Shown: one piece after another, positions 8,514 to 16,142 of the stretch | Numbering within the stretch: the first letter of the stretch is position 1 | Layout: the number at the start of each line of letters is the position of its first letter | NCBI RefSeq assembly: GCF_015206995.1 | Contig: NZ_JADEXR010000016.1 | Location: 1-64,000, forward strand | Source: an aff. Roholtiella sp. LEGE 12411 | GTDB lineage: Bacteria > Cyanobacteriota > Cyanobacteriia > Cyanobacteriales > Nostocaceae | Direction of reading: 5' to 3' | Length of the DNA stretch: 64,000 nt | The notes under the pieces: model-generated | What the model was told of the DNA's origin: nothing | Seen by the model: the letters and a program-made list of their open reading frames with translations, nothing else | The model's database searches: none | Position numbers and translations under genes: made by a program

Positions 8514-9042
8514 CAGATGGACAACATGGTTATCTGACTCATTTACCAGATGGTATTCCATTAATTCGTACAACTAATGTGTTTAAAAATGAAATTAGGC
8601 TTGACGATGTTAGATATATTTCTCCTGAAGCTCATGCCGAAATTAAGGAGACTTACTAATGTCTCGTAGTGGTTCTGTGGGCATAGTCGCAGTTGTGCCA
8701 TCTGAGGCAAATGGGTTTGCCTTCGGTTCATTTCAAATTAAATTTCGACTTCGTAAAAGTTTAGCAAATCCATTCTTTATTGCATATTTTTTGAATTCAG
8801 CAATTGGTAAAGCCCAAGTTGAACAACAGAAAACAGGTTCTATTCAAATGAATATTACTATAGAGGGTATTAAAGCACTTAAAGTCCCCCTACCAGCGAT
8901 TGAAATTCAAAATAAAATAGTTCAAGAAGCAGATGAGCAACGTACTAAAGCTAATTTTTTACGTCATCAAGCCGAAGATATACTTTTATCAGCAAAAACC
9001 CGTGTTGAGCGCATGATATTGGGACAGGAAGATATGACATGA
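8501..9042 (+). pseudogene. Frameshifted HsdS (type I R-M specificity subunit) remnant
   Basis: From 8501 the frame reads LTDGQHGYL, then IPLIRTTNVFKNEIRLDDVR, which is typical of an HsdS target-recognition domain, and stops at TAA 8657. The protein continues in the next frame from GDLLMSRSGSVGIVAVVP to the normal HsdS ending (VPLPAIEIQNKIVQEADEQ and a coiled-coil tail) at 9042. The join falls at about 8644-8650, where a few codons and the frame are lost. Only the second half of a specificity subunit remains, so it is inactive. The last bases overlap the start of the next gene (ATGA at 9039). Confidence 0.8.
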
Positions 9043-9512
9043 AGGAGGGCAGTAAATACCAGCCACTCCTTGAATTTTTGCGTGGCAGTGAGCAAAATGA
9101 AATAACTTTATCATTTACTGAAATTGAGACTTTAATAAATGATGTTTTGCCTGAATCAGCAAGAAAGAAACAGGCATGGTGGAGTAATCGCAAACAAGGT
9201 TCATCACAAGCTTATGCTTGGATGGAGGCGGGATATCGCGTTGAAAAAGTGGATTTTGATCAGCAACAAGTGACATTTCGTAAACCTCCTGATAAATATC
9301 AAGTTGAGCTTCAGGGTGATACTATACTGTGGAATGCTGAATTAATCAAAGCCCTGCGGCAACACATGGATTTAACACAGGCAGAGTTTGCACAAAGGCT
9401 AGGTGTGCGACAAGCAACAGTGAGCCAATGGGAAAAAAGTGTATATGAGCCGACTTTAGCCACATCTAAGTATTTGACTTTAATTGCAAAACAGGCTGGA
9501 TTCAAAATTTAA
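9039..9512 (+). CDS. Helix-turn-helix protein with N-terminal restriction-associated domain
   Basis: A 157-residue two-domain protein. Residues 1-85 (KYQPLLEFLRGS, LSFTEIETLINDVLPESAR, AWWSN, AWMEAGYRVEKVDF) match a small domain I know from proteins near restriction systems (DUF7662-like). Residues about 95-157 form an XRE/Cro HTH (DLTQAEFAQRLGVRQATVSQWE). Its start overlaps the hsdS stop, so it was part of the old R-M operon and may have been its controller. It appears intact although its targets are wrecked. Confidence 0.75.
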   Translation: MKEGSKYQPLLEFLRGSEQNEITLSFTEIETLINDVLPESARKKQAWWSNRKQGSSQAYAWMEAGYRVEKVDFDQQQVTFRKPPDKYQVELQGDTILWNAELIKALRQHMDLTQAEFAQRLGVRQATVSQWEKSVYEPTLATSKYLTLIAKQAGFKI

Positions 9513-9584
9513 ACTAAACCTATTTACATAAAAATACTTTACCGCATATATTGTTTATTAGCCAAACATTTTATTCGGTAGAGC

Positions 9585-9918
9585 ATGAATATTCAAAACA
9601 CCGAACTAAAAGCCCTCTTCCTCTCCCCTGACGGCAACGTATACCCGGACAGTCTAATTTGCACCGGCATCATCCCCGCAGAACTCGACGGCAAACCCTG
9701 CCCCCATTCCCAAGCAGGGCGCTTTCCTGGGATTAAACCCCTCAATCCTGAAGACTCAAACTACACCATCGACAAAGGAAAACCAGGCGACCTTTGCCCA
9801 ATCTGCGCCAAACAACAACTTGCACACCTTGGACACTGGCAAGGTCACAGAAATCAAATATTCCCTGAAGAACTGCTATTACTGCGGTTGTTCAAGTGCC
9901 GGATGTGGCTATGGCTAG
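9585..9918 (+). pseudogene. Frameshifted small Cys-rich protein
   Basis: The frame from ATG 9585 encodes a well-formed N-terminal part (MNIQNTELKALFLSPDGNVY) ending in a CPICAK knuckle. It then degenerates into Leu/Trp-rich nonsense. In the +1 frame the protein resumes with TLDTGKVTEIKYSLKNCYY, giving CYYCGCSSAGCGYG and a stop at 9916-9918. The switch falls at about 9810-9830 and needs a one-base change. The intact product would be about 110 residues with paired cysteine motifs, perhaps metal binding. I do not recognise the family. Confidence 0.65.
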
Positions 9919-10115
9919 TTGTCCCAGGACTGCACGACCATGATGCAACCCAGCTTTTACCACAAAATCTATGAGATGAGAGTGTTTAGAAGCGATGAAA
10001 ACACACTCACACTTACAGCACAGCAACAAAATTACAAATCTTGTCAAAAGCCAGCAAATAAGTTTCCGAGGCTTCCTGCTGGCTCTTGGCTCCCTAACAA
10101 AAGGAGACATTCACC

Positions 10116-10316
10116 ATGATAAAACCAGTTATTGCTCAAAATCATCCTTGGGTAATAGTAAAAACTGTAATTATTACCCAATCTCACACCGTCGCCCGTT
10201 TTGCTAACCGCCAAGATGCAGACGACCATTTAAGATTTTTGCATCGAACTATTCCCAACGGAGGTTTTGAGATTATGTTTGAACCGCCAAATGATGTAAA
10301 AGATATTGAGGAATAG
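10116..10316 (+). CDS. Small hypothetical protein
   Basis: A 66-residue protein (MIKPVIAQNHPWVIVKTV at the start, FANRQDADDHLRFLHRTIP near the middle) with a good AAGGAGA ribosome binding site at 10101-10107, eight bases before the ATG. No known domain is recognised. The size and alternating beta and helix segments would suit a small single-domain fold. It is followed by the second copy of the TA-associated repeat. Confidence 0.6.
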   Translation: MIKPVIAQNHPWVIVKTVIITQSHTVARFANRQDADDHLRFLHRTIPNGGFEIMFEPPNDVKDIEE

Positions 10317-10341
10317 CTCTTACAGTGGTTTAATTTGAGAG

Positions 10342-10415
10342 GCGATGTCTACGACAAGCCGCTTCCGCGTCTACGCCTAACCCAACCGGAGCATTGCTAA
10401 AAATGTATGATGCTG
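10342..10415. repeat. Dispersed repeat upstream of a TA locus (copy 2)
   Basis: Counterpart of 6789-6858: GCGATGTCTACGACAAGCCG, CGCGTCTACGC, AACCCAACC, then TTGCTAAAAATGTATGATGCT. It lies 52 bases upstream of the UPF0175/DUF3368 pair. The order of blocks is the same as in copy 1, with short indels. Confidence 0.75.
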
Positions 10416-10466
10416 CTCAGTTATTCTTAAAAAGAAGCATCATACATCCACCAAAGGACACCGCAA

Positions 10467-10736
10467 ATGCAAATTACCATCGAAATACCCGATGACATTG
10501 CCCATCAACTTGCTAATACCCCTGACCAACTTTCTCGCCGCGCCTTAGAATCTTTAGTGGTTGAAGCTTATCGCCATCAACAAATTTCTACTGCTCAAGT
10601 TCAACGTCTGTTAAATCTTTCTTCTCGACTAGCTACCGATGCTTTTCTTAAAACCTATGAAGCTTACCTACCCTACACCGTAGCTGACTTAGAGCAAGAC
10701 TTACAAGCTATTGACCAAGCAATTACTCAGCAATGA
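10467..10736 (+). CDS. UPF0175 family antitoxin
   Basis: An 89-residue protein beginning MQITIEIPDDIAHQL, with LSRRALESLVVEAYRHQQIS and a VQRLLNLSSRLATDAFLK helix-turn-helix-like segment. This is the pattern of UPF0175 proteins that pair with DUF3368 PIN proteins. It probably binds its own promoter and neutralises the toxin. It ends in a four-base overlap with the toxin gene. CAAAGGA sits just upstream of the ATG. Confidence 0.85.
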   Translation: MQITIEIPDDIAHQLANTPDQLSRRALESLVVEAYRHQQISTAQVQRLLNLSSRLATDAFLKTYEAYLPYTVADLEQDLQAIDQAITQQ

Positions 10737-11218
10737 TAGTTGTTTGCGATACTTCACCTTTGTGCTATCTCATCTTGATTGATTGTGTTGAAATTCTGCC
10801 TCAACTTTTCGGTCGCATCACCATCCCCAATGCCGTCTGCACAGAACTTCTTGCCGAAGGTTCTTACATCCAAGTTCAAAACTGGATTGCCCAACCTCCA
10901 AGCTGGTTAGAGATTCAAACTACCACGCCTCTATTACCCAACTTATCTAGCAAACTTGGTATAGGTGAGCAAGAAACCATTTCTCTGGCTGTCCAACTCA
11001 ACGCCGCCCTAATTATCTTAGATGATATGGATGCTCGACAAGCAGCGATCGCACAAGGTCTTAATGTCACAGGCTTACTCGGTGTTCTTTATCGTGCAGG
11101 AACCCAAGATATAATTGATTTTCCTAACGCCATTTCTAAATTGCAATTAACCACCTTTCGTGCATCTTCTGCCCTCATCCAAAGTTTTTTAGATCGTTAT
11201 TACCAAGAACAAGGTTAA
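10733..11218 (+). CDS. DUF3368 PIN-domain toxin (VapC-like)
   Basis: A 161-residue PIN-fold protein. MIVVCDTSPLCYLI carries the first active-site Asp (residue 6). IPNAVCTELL gives the conserved Glu, LGIGEQETISLAV a second Glu, and IILDDMDARQAA the DD cluster, followed by GLLGVLYRA. All acidic residues expected for a metal-dependent RNase are present, so it should be active. It is translationally coupled to its UPF0175 partner. Confidence 0.9.
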   Translation: MIVVCDTSPLCYLILIDCVEILPQLFGRITIPNAVCTELLAEGSYIQVQNWIAQPPSWLEIQTTTPLLPNLSSKLGIGEQETISLAVQLNAALIILDDMDARQAAIAQGLNVTGLLGVLYRAGTQDIIDFPNAISKLQLTTFRASSALIQSFLDRYYQEQG

Positions 11219-11267
11219 TTTTGCCACTGTTGCTCTGCCAATGGATGAAATACAATTCTTGTCATTG

Positions 11268-11492
11268 TTAAGATGCACAAACTCGTCGAAACACTTCTTC
11301 AGCCGGAATACCAGTAATTTGATTAGTGTTCATATCTTCATCACGCTTCTGGGCTTCTTCAGCCCAACTAGCCGCAATTTCTTGATCTATTCCACTTTCT
11401 TGACCCAATCTTTCCAGTAATCTTGCTAATAAAATCACTTGAGAATCTTTTGGAAGTGCAAGAACTTCGGCTTCAAGCTGTTCAAGGGTCAT
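11268..11492 (-). CDS. Addiction-module antidote-type protein (CHP02574), orphan
   Basis: A 74-residue protein, MTLEQLEAEVLALPKDSQ then LLARLLERL, ending in IPAEEVFRRVCAS. This is the layout of the TIGR02574 addiction module component. The family normally precedes a RelE-like toxin. The next 46 bases downstream hold no such gene, and a HicA/HicB pair occupies the upstream side. It is probably an orphan antitoxin. Confidence 0.8.
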   Translation of the reverse strand: MTLEQLEAEVLALPKDSQVILLARLLERLGQESGIDQEIAASWAEEAQKRDEDMNTNQITGIPAEEVFRRVCAS

Positions 11493-11537
11493 AGTCAGTA
11501 CCTAAACTCTCTAGTACAGTACCTCTTATTCTAAGCA

Positions 11538-11723
11538 TTAGCCTGCTTCATCTTTAAGCATCTTAATAATATGTTTTGCAAGTTGCTCTTTGATTTCTCT
11601 ATGTCTGGGAACAGCTTGAGAAATTTTTGTTACTGGATTCTGATACCAATCATGTTTGCCACCATGACGAACGAAGATACAGCCCATTTCTTCAAGCTTA
11701 CTGATTAAATCTCTTCGTTTCAT
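11538..11723 (-). CDS. hicA: HicA toxin
   Basis: A 61-residue double-stranded-RNA-binding-fold protein: MKRRDLISKLEEMGC, then FVRHGGKHDWYQNP with the catalytic His of the GGKH motif (residue 24), then VPRHREIKEQLAKHIIKML. HicA toxins cleave mRNA independently of ribosomes. It follows hicB with a four-base overlap on the minus strand, the reversed (hicB first) order seen in many cyanobacteria. Confidence 0.92.
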   Translation of the reverse strand: MKRRDLISKLEEMGCIFVRHGGKHDWYQNPVTKISQAVPRHREIKEQLAKHIIKMLKDEAG

Positions 11724-11911
11724 GAAACTTCAAGTTCTGCAACTCTACGAATATTTTGGATATTTCCACTTGTTAATTCACTGTAAATATCGAGTAGATT
11801 TTCTCTTAGCTCCTCTTCGGTTTCACCCTGAGTCCAATAGTCAGGATATTCTTCGAGATAACCTAACCACATATCATCATCTTGCCAGTAAATGTATTTC
11901 TTCTTAATCAT
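11720..11911 (-). CDS. hicB: HicB-family antitoxin
   Basis: A 63-residue protein with the partial RNase-H-like HicB fold: WQDDDMWLGYLEEYPDYWTQG, then ETEEELRENLLDIYSEL. It is short and lacks the C-terminal DNA-binding domain of longer HicB proteins. A GTG at 11923 is in frame, but the ATG at 11911 is preferred. It overlaps hicA. Confidence 0.88.
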   Translation of the reverse strand: MIKKKYIYWQDDDMWLGYLEEYPDYWTQGETEEELRENLLDIYSELTSGNIQNIRRVAELEVS

Positions 11912-12000
11912 TTGCCTATTCACTACCTTTTTCTGAACTACGAGGTTTTTGAGTACTCTAGAAAACTGTATATTAAATTAATGAACTATTAGGCAAAAAA

Positions 12001-12030
12001 AGGAGTCTAATTTAGACTCTGAAAAAACTT
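12001..12030 (-). terminator. Hairpin downstream of ndhF
   Basis: GAGTCTAA-TTTAGACTC forms a short AT-containing stem flanked by A/T runs on both sides, about 35 bases past the ndhF stop. It could terminate ndhF. If so, read-through to ndhD, the normal operon partner, would be reduced. Confidence 0.5.
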
Positions 12031-12061
12031 AGGGGCGGACATTTGCCCACCCCGATTAAAA

Positions 12062-14161
12062 TCAGGTGACACCAAAGACAATCACTAAGCCCAAAACTGC
12101 CCCAAATACAATCAAGGCATAAAATTGAGCGCGACCGTTTTCTAGGTATTTCAGACCTTCACCACTAACAAGGGTGAAAAAGCCTGTGAGGTTAACAGCG
12201 CCATCGACAACGCGGAAATCAACTTCCATAACTTGTCTGGCTAGGCGACGCAAGCCGATGACAAAAACTCGATGGTAAATGTCATCAAAGTACCACTTGT
12301 TGAGGGATAACTCGTAAAGTGGTTTAATTTTAGCAGCGATCGCTGCTGGGTCGATTTTACCTCGCAAATACATGAGGGAAGCTAAGGTAATCGCAATTAA
12401 GGAAATTCCGACTGAAGCCCCCGCCATGATATAGAATTCCGTCGGGTTAAACTCAGCGGCTTTTTCTATAACTTCCGAGAGGGTTTCGCTAGGAGGAAAA
12501 ATAAACTCCTCGAAGTAATTGGCATAGGGAGTCCCTACCAAACCAATCAAAATTGAAGGCACAGCCAACAATGCCAACGGTAGAGTCATTGTCCACGGTG
12601 ATTCATGAGGAGCGCTGTGATGCCCGTGGGAGTCATCAGAGTCATGGTGAGCACCAGTCGCTGCTAATTCTCCTTTTTTCATTGCCCCAGGGCCAAAAAT
12701 CGGGGCTGGTTCTGCTGACTCTAATTCCAGGACAATTGTCGTCGCTGCTTGCTTGAGCTTTTCCTGGATTTTCTCGTCATTCCCCCGGAATTTGCCTTCA
12801 AATGTCGAGAAATACATTCTAAACATATAGAAAGCAGTAATGCCGGCAGTTAGCCAGCCGATCAACCAGAGAAATGGGTTAGCCTCAAAGGCCTTCCCAA
12901 GAATTTCATCTTTTGACCAGAACCCAGCAAAAGGTGGGATACCAGAAATTGCCAAGCAACCAATCAAAAAAGTAATCGCCGTGATGGGCATATACTTCCG
13001 CAATCCACCCATCAACCGCATATCCTGTGCCAAGGCGGGGTCGTGTCCGACGACTCCTTCCATTCCGTGAATTACAGAACCAGAACCCAAGAACAGCATC
13101 GCCTTGAAATAGGCGTGTGTCATTAGGTGGAACAGTCCAGCACTGTAGGAGCCTACTCCCATTGCCATCACCATGTAACCGAGTTGGGAAATGGTGGAGT
13201 AAGCCAAGCCTTTTTTAATGTCGTTTTGGGTAATCGCAATAGTTGCGCCCAAAAATGCTGTAAACGCCCCAGTAAAGGCAATCACGTTCATTGCTGCTGG
13301 AACGTGTTCAAATACTGGGTACATCCGGGCAATTAGGAAAACACCCGCTGCCACCATCGTTGCTGCGTGGATCAAGGCAGAAATGGGGGTGGGCCCTTCC
13401 ATTGCGTCTGGTAGCCAGACATGCAGAGGAAATTGGGCAGATTTGGCCACCGGGCCTAAGAAAACTAAAATCGCAAACAGGACAGCAAGAAAGTTGCTGA
13501 TAGAACCTGATTGCACCAGTTGTGCGAGGCGATCGCCCATCACATCAAATTCAAAGCTTCCTGTCGCCCAGAACAGCCCCAGAATGCCGAGTAACAAACC
13601 AAAGTCACCTACGCGGTTGGTCACAAATGCTTTTTGGCAGGCTTCTGCTGCTGACTTGCGATCGTACCAAAAGCCTACCAGCAAGTAGGAACACATCCCG
13701 ACTAGTTCCCAGAAAATATAAATCTGTACTAGGTTGGGGCTGACCACCAGTCCCAACATTGAGGAGCCAAATAAGCTGAGATAGGCGTAAAACCGCACGT
13801 AACCTGGATCATGAGCCATGTAGCCATCGGTGTAAACCATGACTAAGAAGGCTACCGTTGTCACAATCACCAGCATTAGGGCTGTCAGGTGGTCAATAGT
13901 GTAGCCCATGCTCAGGTGAAAATTCCCTGCCGCCGCCCATTCCAAAGTACGGAGATAAGGCGCATGTCCTTGAATTTGACTCCATAGCAAGGCAAACGAC
14001 AGCCCCATGGCCGCTCCCATCAGGGAAATGATCACTACAGCGTTAAGCTGCCGCAAGCGGTTTGTCACCTGATTCAACGAGATTAACCCTAGACCGACCA
14101 GCATTGCCCCAAAAAGAGGAAATACTGGAATCAGCCAGGCATACTGATAGATTACTTCCAT
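12062..14161 (-). CDS. ndhF: NAD(P)H-quinone oxidoreductase subunit 5 (NdhF, F1-type)
   Basis: A 699-residue NDH-1L antiporter-like subunit with about 16 membrane segments. Recognisable blocks include FWELVGMCSYLLVGFW (essential Glu) and KSAQFPLHVWLPDAMEGPTP. HAATMVAAGVFLIARMYP and KKGLAYSTISQLGYMVMA follow. A hydrophilic insert rich in His (HHDSDDSHGHHS) and the long lateral C-terminal helix that clamps the complex are also seen. The ATG at 14161 is preferred to a GTG one codon upstream. Its usual downstream partner ndhD begins only at 6555. Confidence 0.95.
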   Translation of the reverse strand: MEVIYQYAWLIPVFPLFGAMLVGLGLISLNQVTNRLRQLNAVVIISLMGAAMGLSFALLWSQIQGHAPYLRTLEWAAAGNFHLSMGYTIDHLTALMLVIVTTVAFLVMVYTDGYMAHDPGYVRFYAYLSLFGSSMLGLVVSPNLVQIYIFWELVGMCSYLLVGFWYDRKSAAEACQKAFVTNRVGDFGLLLGILGLFWATGSFEFDVMGDRLAQLVQSGSISNFLAVLFAILVFLGPVAKSAQFPLHVWLPDAMEGPTPISALIHAATMVAAGVFLIARMYPVFEHVPAAMNVIAFTGAFTAFLGATIAITQNDIKKGLAYSTISQLGYMVMAMGVGSYSAGLFHLMTHAYFKAMLFLGSGSVIHGMEGVVGHDPALAQDMRLMGGLRKYMPITAITFLIGCLAISGIPPFAGFWSKDEILGKAFEANPFLWLIGWLTAGITAFYMFRMYFSTFEGKFRGNDEKIQEKLKQAATTIVLELESAEPAPIFGPGAMKKGELAATGAHHDSDDSHGHHSAPHESPWTMTLPLALLAVPSILIGLVGTPYANYFEEFIFPPSETLSEVIEKAAEFNPTEFYIMAGASVGISLIAITLASLMYLRGKIDPAAIAAKIKPLYELSLNKWYFDDIYHRVFVIGLRRLARQVMEVDFRVVDGAVNLTGFFTLVSGEGLKYLENGRAQFYALIVFGAVLGLVIVFGVT

Positions 14162-14283
14162 CACTGACGCCTACTTTTAAAATTCTTGACTAAGGTAGGA
14201 CAGTGCTGTACACGGTGTCCGCCGCAGGCAACTGTCCGAGTCGAAACTGTTAACAATTGTGACACACACCCTTTAGGATAAAA

Positions 14284-14316
14284 TACCCCACTCAATAGTC
14301 TTTGGGTGGGGTGTTA
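14284..14316 (-). terminator. Terminator-like hairpin
   Basis: ACCCCAC and GTGGGGT arms (minus strand: CACCCCACCCAAAG...TTGAGTGGGGTATTTTA) enclose a loop of about 13 bases and are followed by a T-rich tail on the minus strand. It lies between the thioredoxin-like gene and ndhF and would end the former's transcript. Confidence 0.6.
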
Positions 14317-14384
14317 AGCATGGTTTTAGATTTGCTTGACCTACTACATCGTCCACAGTCGATAGTCAAGAGTTTAAATACTCA

Positions 14385-14417
14385 CTTTTGACTATTGACT
14401 ATTGACGATTGACTGTT
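14385..14417. repeat. GACTATT tandem heptamers
   Basis: About four degenerate GACTATT/GACGATT units in tandem just after the stop of the thioredoxin-like gene. The same type recurs at about 17358-17378 and 45741-45757. Confidence 0.65.
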
Positions 14418-14425
14418 AATTGTCT

Positions 14426-14812
14426 TTATGCTGAGCGACACTCCAAATCTGCGGTTTTTGTGCTGTTGTAGCTTTTAGGGCAGTTGCTGTAGCTGACTCT
14501 AATTTCTTCCAAGGCTCGACGTAAATCTTCTCTGCCGCGAAAACTTTCCAAGCGATGCCGGACAATACCATTTTCAATCAATAGTAAAGTTGGCAATGAC
14601 TTTAATTTGTAAGTATTAGACAATTTGAAATTTTGATCGGCGTTAACCCCAACTAGTTTAATTTCCTCACCGTACTGGGCTTTAAACTGCAATAACAGTG
14701 GCTGGATAATACGACACAATCCACACCAAGGTGCTTCAAAGTTAACTAAAACAGGAATTGGAGATTCTAAAACTTCTTGAGTAAATGTCCGCTCACTAAC
14801 CGACAACACCAT
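14426..14812 (-). CDS. Thioredoxin-family protein
   Basis: A 128-residue thioredoxin fold. The active site is FEAPWCGLCR (WCGLC in place of WCGPC), VGVNADQN forms the third strand and the conserved cis-proline is in SLPTLLLIENG. A C-terminal extension of about 20 polar residues follows the last helix. The Pro-to-Leu change in the active site would be expected to alter the redox potential. It is a disulphide reductase of unknown partner, encoded on the ndhF side of the cluster. Confidence 0.88.
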   Translation of the reverse strand: MVLSVSERTFTQEVLESPIPVLVNFEAPWCGLCRIIQPLLLQFKAQYGEEIKLVGVNADQNFKLSNTYKLKSLPTLLLIENGIVRHRLESFRGREDLRRALEEIRVSYSNCPKSYNSTKTADLECRSA

Positions 14813-14954
14813 GACGCCTCTTGGATTATAGGGTTTTTATATCAAACTAGCTATCAGCACCGCAAGCCAGTAACTGCCGATAGATGCTCTCAGGACACAG
14901 ATATCAGGACACAGATAATTAGGCAAAATAATGAGTGCGTTGATGTGTCTCTGA

Positions 14955-14990
14955 CAAAAAAGCCAGCGCGACTTTCACGGTGGCTTTTTT
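14955..14990. terminator. Bidirectional rho-independent terminator
   Basis: AAAAAAGCCA and TGGCTTTTTT arms surround a 15-base interior, so both strands show a stem followed by a run of T. It is the only strong signal in the 406-base gap 14813-15218. It probably ends transcription from the NnrU-type gene, whose stop lies about 230 bases away. The same gap has a direct repeat (TCAGGACACAGATA twice, about 14891-14920). Confidence 0.75.
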
Positions 14991-15218
14991 GGATTTTTAA
15001 CTCCTGATTGCCGTGGCTACCTGGAAATTAAGACTGTTCTGCAATTTACTCCCAGGAAAGGCAACTGACCAACAACTACCAATATAAAATCTTAAACCGA
15101 CTGAATGCACCCCCACTCATAAATGTTTGAATTCATCCTACATTGATTCGGTAGCAGTTGATAAGCTCAAACTTCTATCTGTTTTGTATTTCATGCTGAT
15201 GTTGGGGATCATCTAAGA

Positions 15219-15935
15219 TTACCATCCTATTTTACTAGTTGCTTCTAGCAACAGAGGGTGCGACCACCAAAGTAAAGCTATAAAAATAGCAACTCCGAAA
15301 TAGGCAGGACGGAGAAATTCCAGCCATTTGATAGATTGACGACCGTCAATAATTGCTTGAAAGGGAATAATTGAAGTCCGTTGTTTGACAATTTCAAAGG
15401 CTTCTCCATAGCGGCAACTCAAGCGGCGATCCCCATGCCAAACTCCAAACAAGTGGTGTAACACTAACCCAATTGATGTCACTAAAGTAAAGGTACTACC
15501 TAGCCAAAGAGTATGAGCGAAACACCAAATTATTTGTCCTACCATCTGGGGATGACGGGTAATACGAATAATCCCTGTCTCATAGAGGTGGACTTGGGGC
15601 TTTTGAATGGCAGCAATTTCTAGTAGATTGAAGGTAGCAGGATATAAAAACAAAAATGAAATCGCTGACAGCACCCAAACAGCTTCCCGTACCCCCGGTA
15701 CTCCCTGCACCTGCCAAAGTAGCAAACCATCATAGCGGTGGTTAAAAAAGTAAATAATTAATATCACAGCCAGCGGTAGGCTGATTAATGCAAAGAGAAC
15801 GCGATAAAGCCTTGGTGCAATGTATTTTTCTGCCCAAGGGCGCAAAGCAGCGCCCCCACTGTGAGCGATCGCAAAAGCTAATTGTAACCCCAGTATGACA
15901 AAATGACTGGGGGTTAACCAAGGATTCAGCATCAT
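15219..15935 (-). CDS. NnrU / Z-ISO family integral membrane protein
   Basis: A protein of about 238 residues with six to seven hydrophobic segments. It belongs to the NnrU superfamily, which includes plant 15-cis-zeta-carotene isomerase (Z-ISO). AFAIAHSGGAALRPW carries one conserved His, and IIRITRHPQMVGQIIWCFAH carries the heme-ligand-type His motif typical of the family. VLHHLFGVWHGDRRL supplies further His residues. The ATG at 15935 (second ATG at 15932) is chosen because the upstream part of the frame (to 15998) is poorly hydrophobic. A carotenoid isomerase role is plausible but not shown. Confidence 0.75.
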   Translation of the reverse strand: MMLNPWLTPSHFVILGLQLAFAIAHSGGAALRPWAEKYIAPRLYRVLFALISLPLAVILIIYFFNHRYDGLLLWQVQGVPGVREAVWVLSAISFLFLYPATFNLLEIAAIQKPQVHLYETGIIRITRHPQMVGQIIWCFAHTLWLGSTFTLVTSIGLVLHHLFGVWHGDRRLSCRYGEAFEIVKQRTSIIPFQAIIDGRQSIKWLEFLRPAYFGVAIFIALLWWSHPLLLEATSKIGW

Positions 15936-16062
15936 ATACACAGGTAAAGTAATTTCAAGAAAACTTAATTCAGTACATCGATACCACAAAGTGTTCAAAA
16001 GAGGACTTTAGTCAAGATGTTGTGTTACTGTCTCTTTCGAGTCAAGCCTTCAAGTCTAAGAT

Positions 16063-16108
16063 GCAACAAATCATGCCCGGCTGATTGCTATGAAACCTGA
16101 TTTGTTGC
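16063..16108. promoter_or_regulatory. 11-bp inverted repeat before the LysR gene
   Basis: GCAACAAATCA at 16063-16073 and TGATTTGTTGC at 16098-16108 are perfect inverted arms 24 bases apart, ending 34 bases before the LysR ATG. The site lies in the roughly 200-base divergent promoter region shared with the NnrU-type gene. It could be an operator for autoregulation or an mRNA leader hairpin. Confidence 0.5.
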
Positions 16109-16142
16109 CACCGCTCCTTTCAAAGTTTGTGGGTTGAGCCTT

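Noticed and set aside
9585-9918. Programmed ribosomal frameshift in the Cys-rich gene
   Set aside because: No slippery heptamer or downstream stimulatory structure is seen at the switch region; mutation is simpler.
12553-13743. Several plus-strand frames of 67-156 codons inside ndhF
   Set aside because: They are antisense to a fully conserved coding sequence and have no family features or ribosome sites.
14813-15218. Yfr1 sRNA gene next to the thioredoxin gene
   Set aside because: The conserved ACTCCTCACAC motif is absent on both strands of this gap; only a terminator and a short direct repeat are there.
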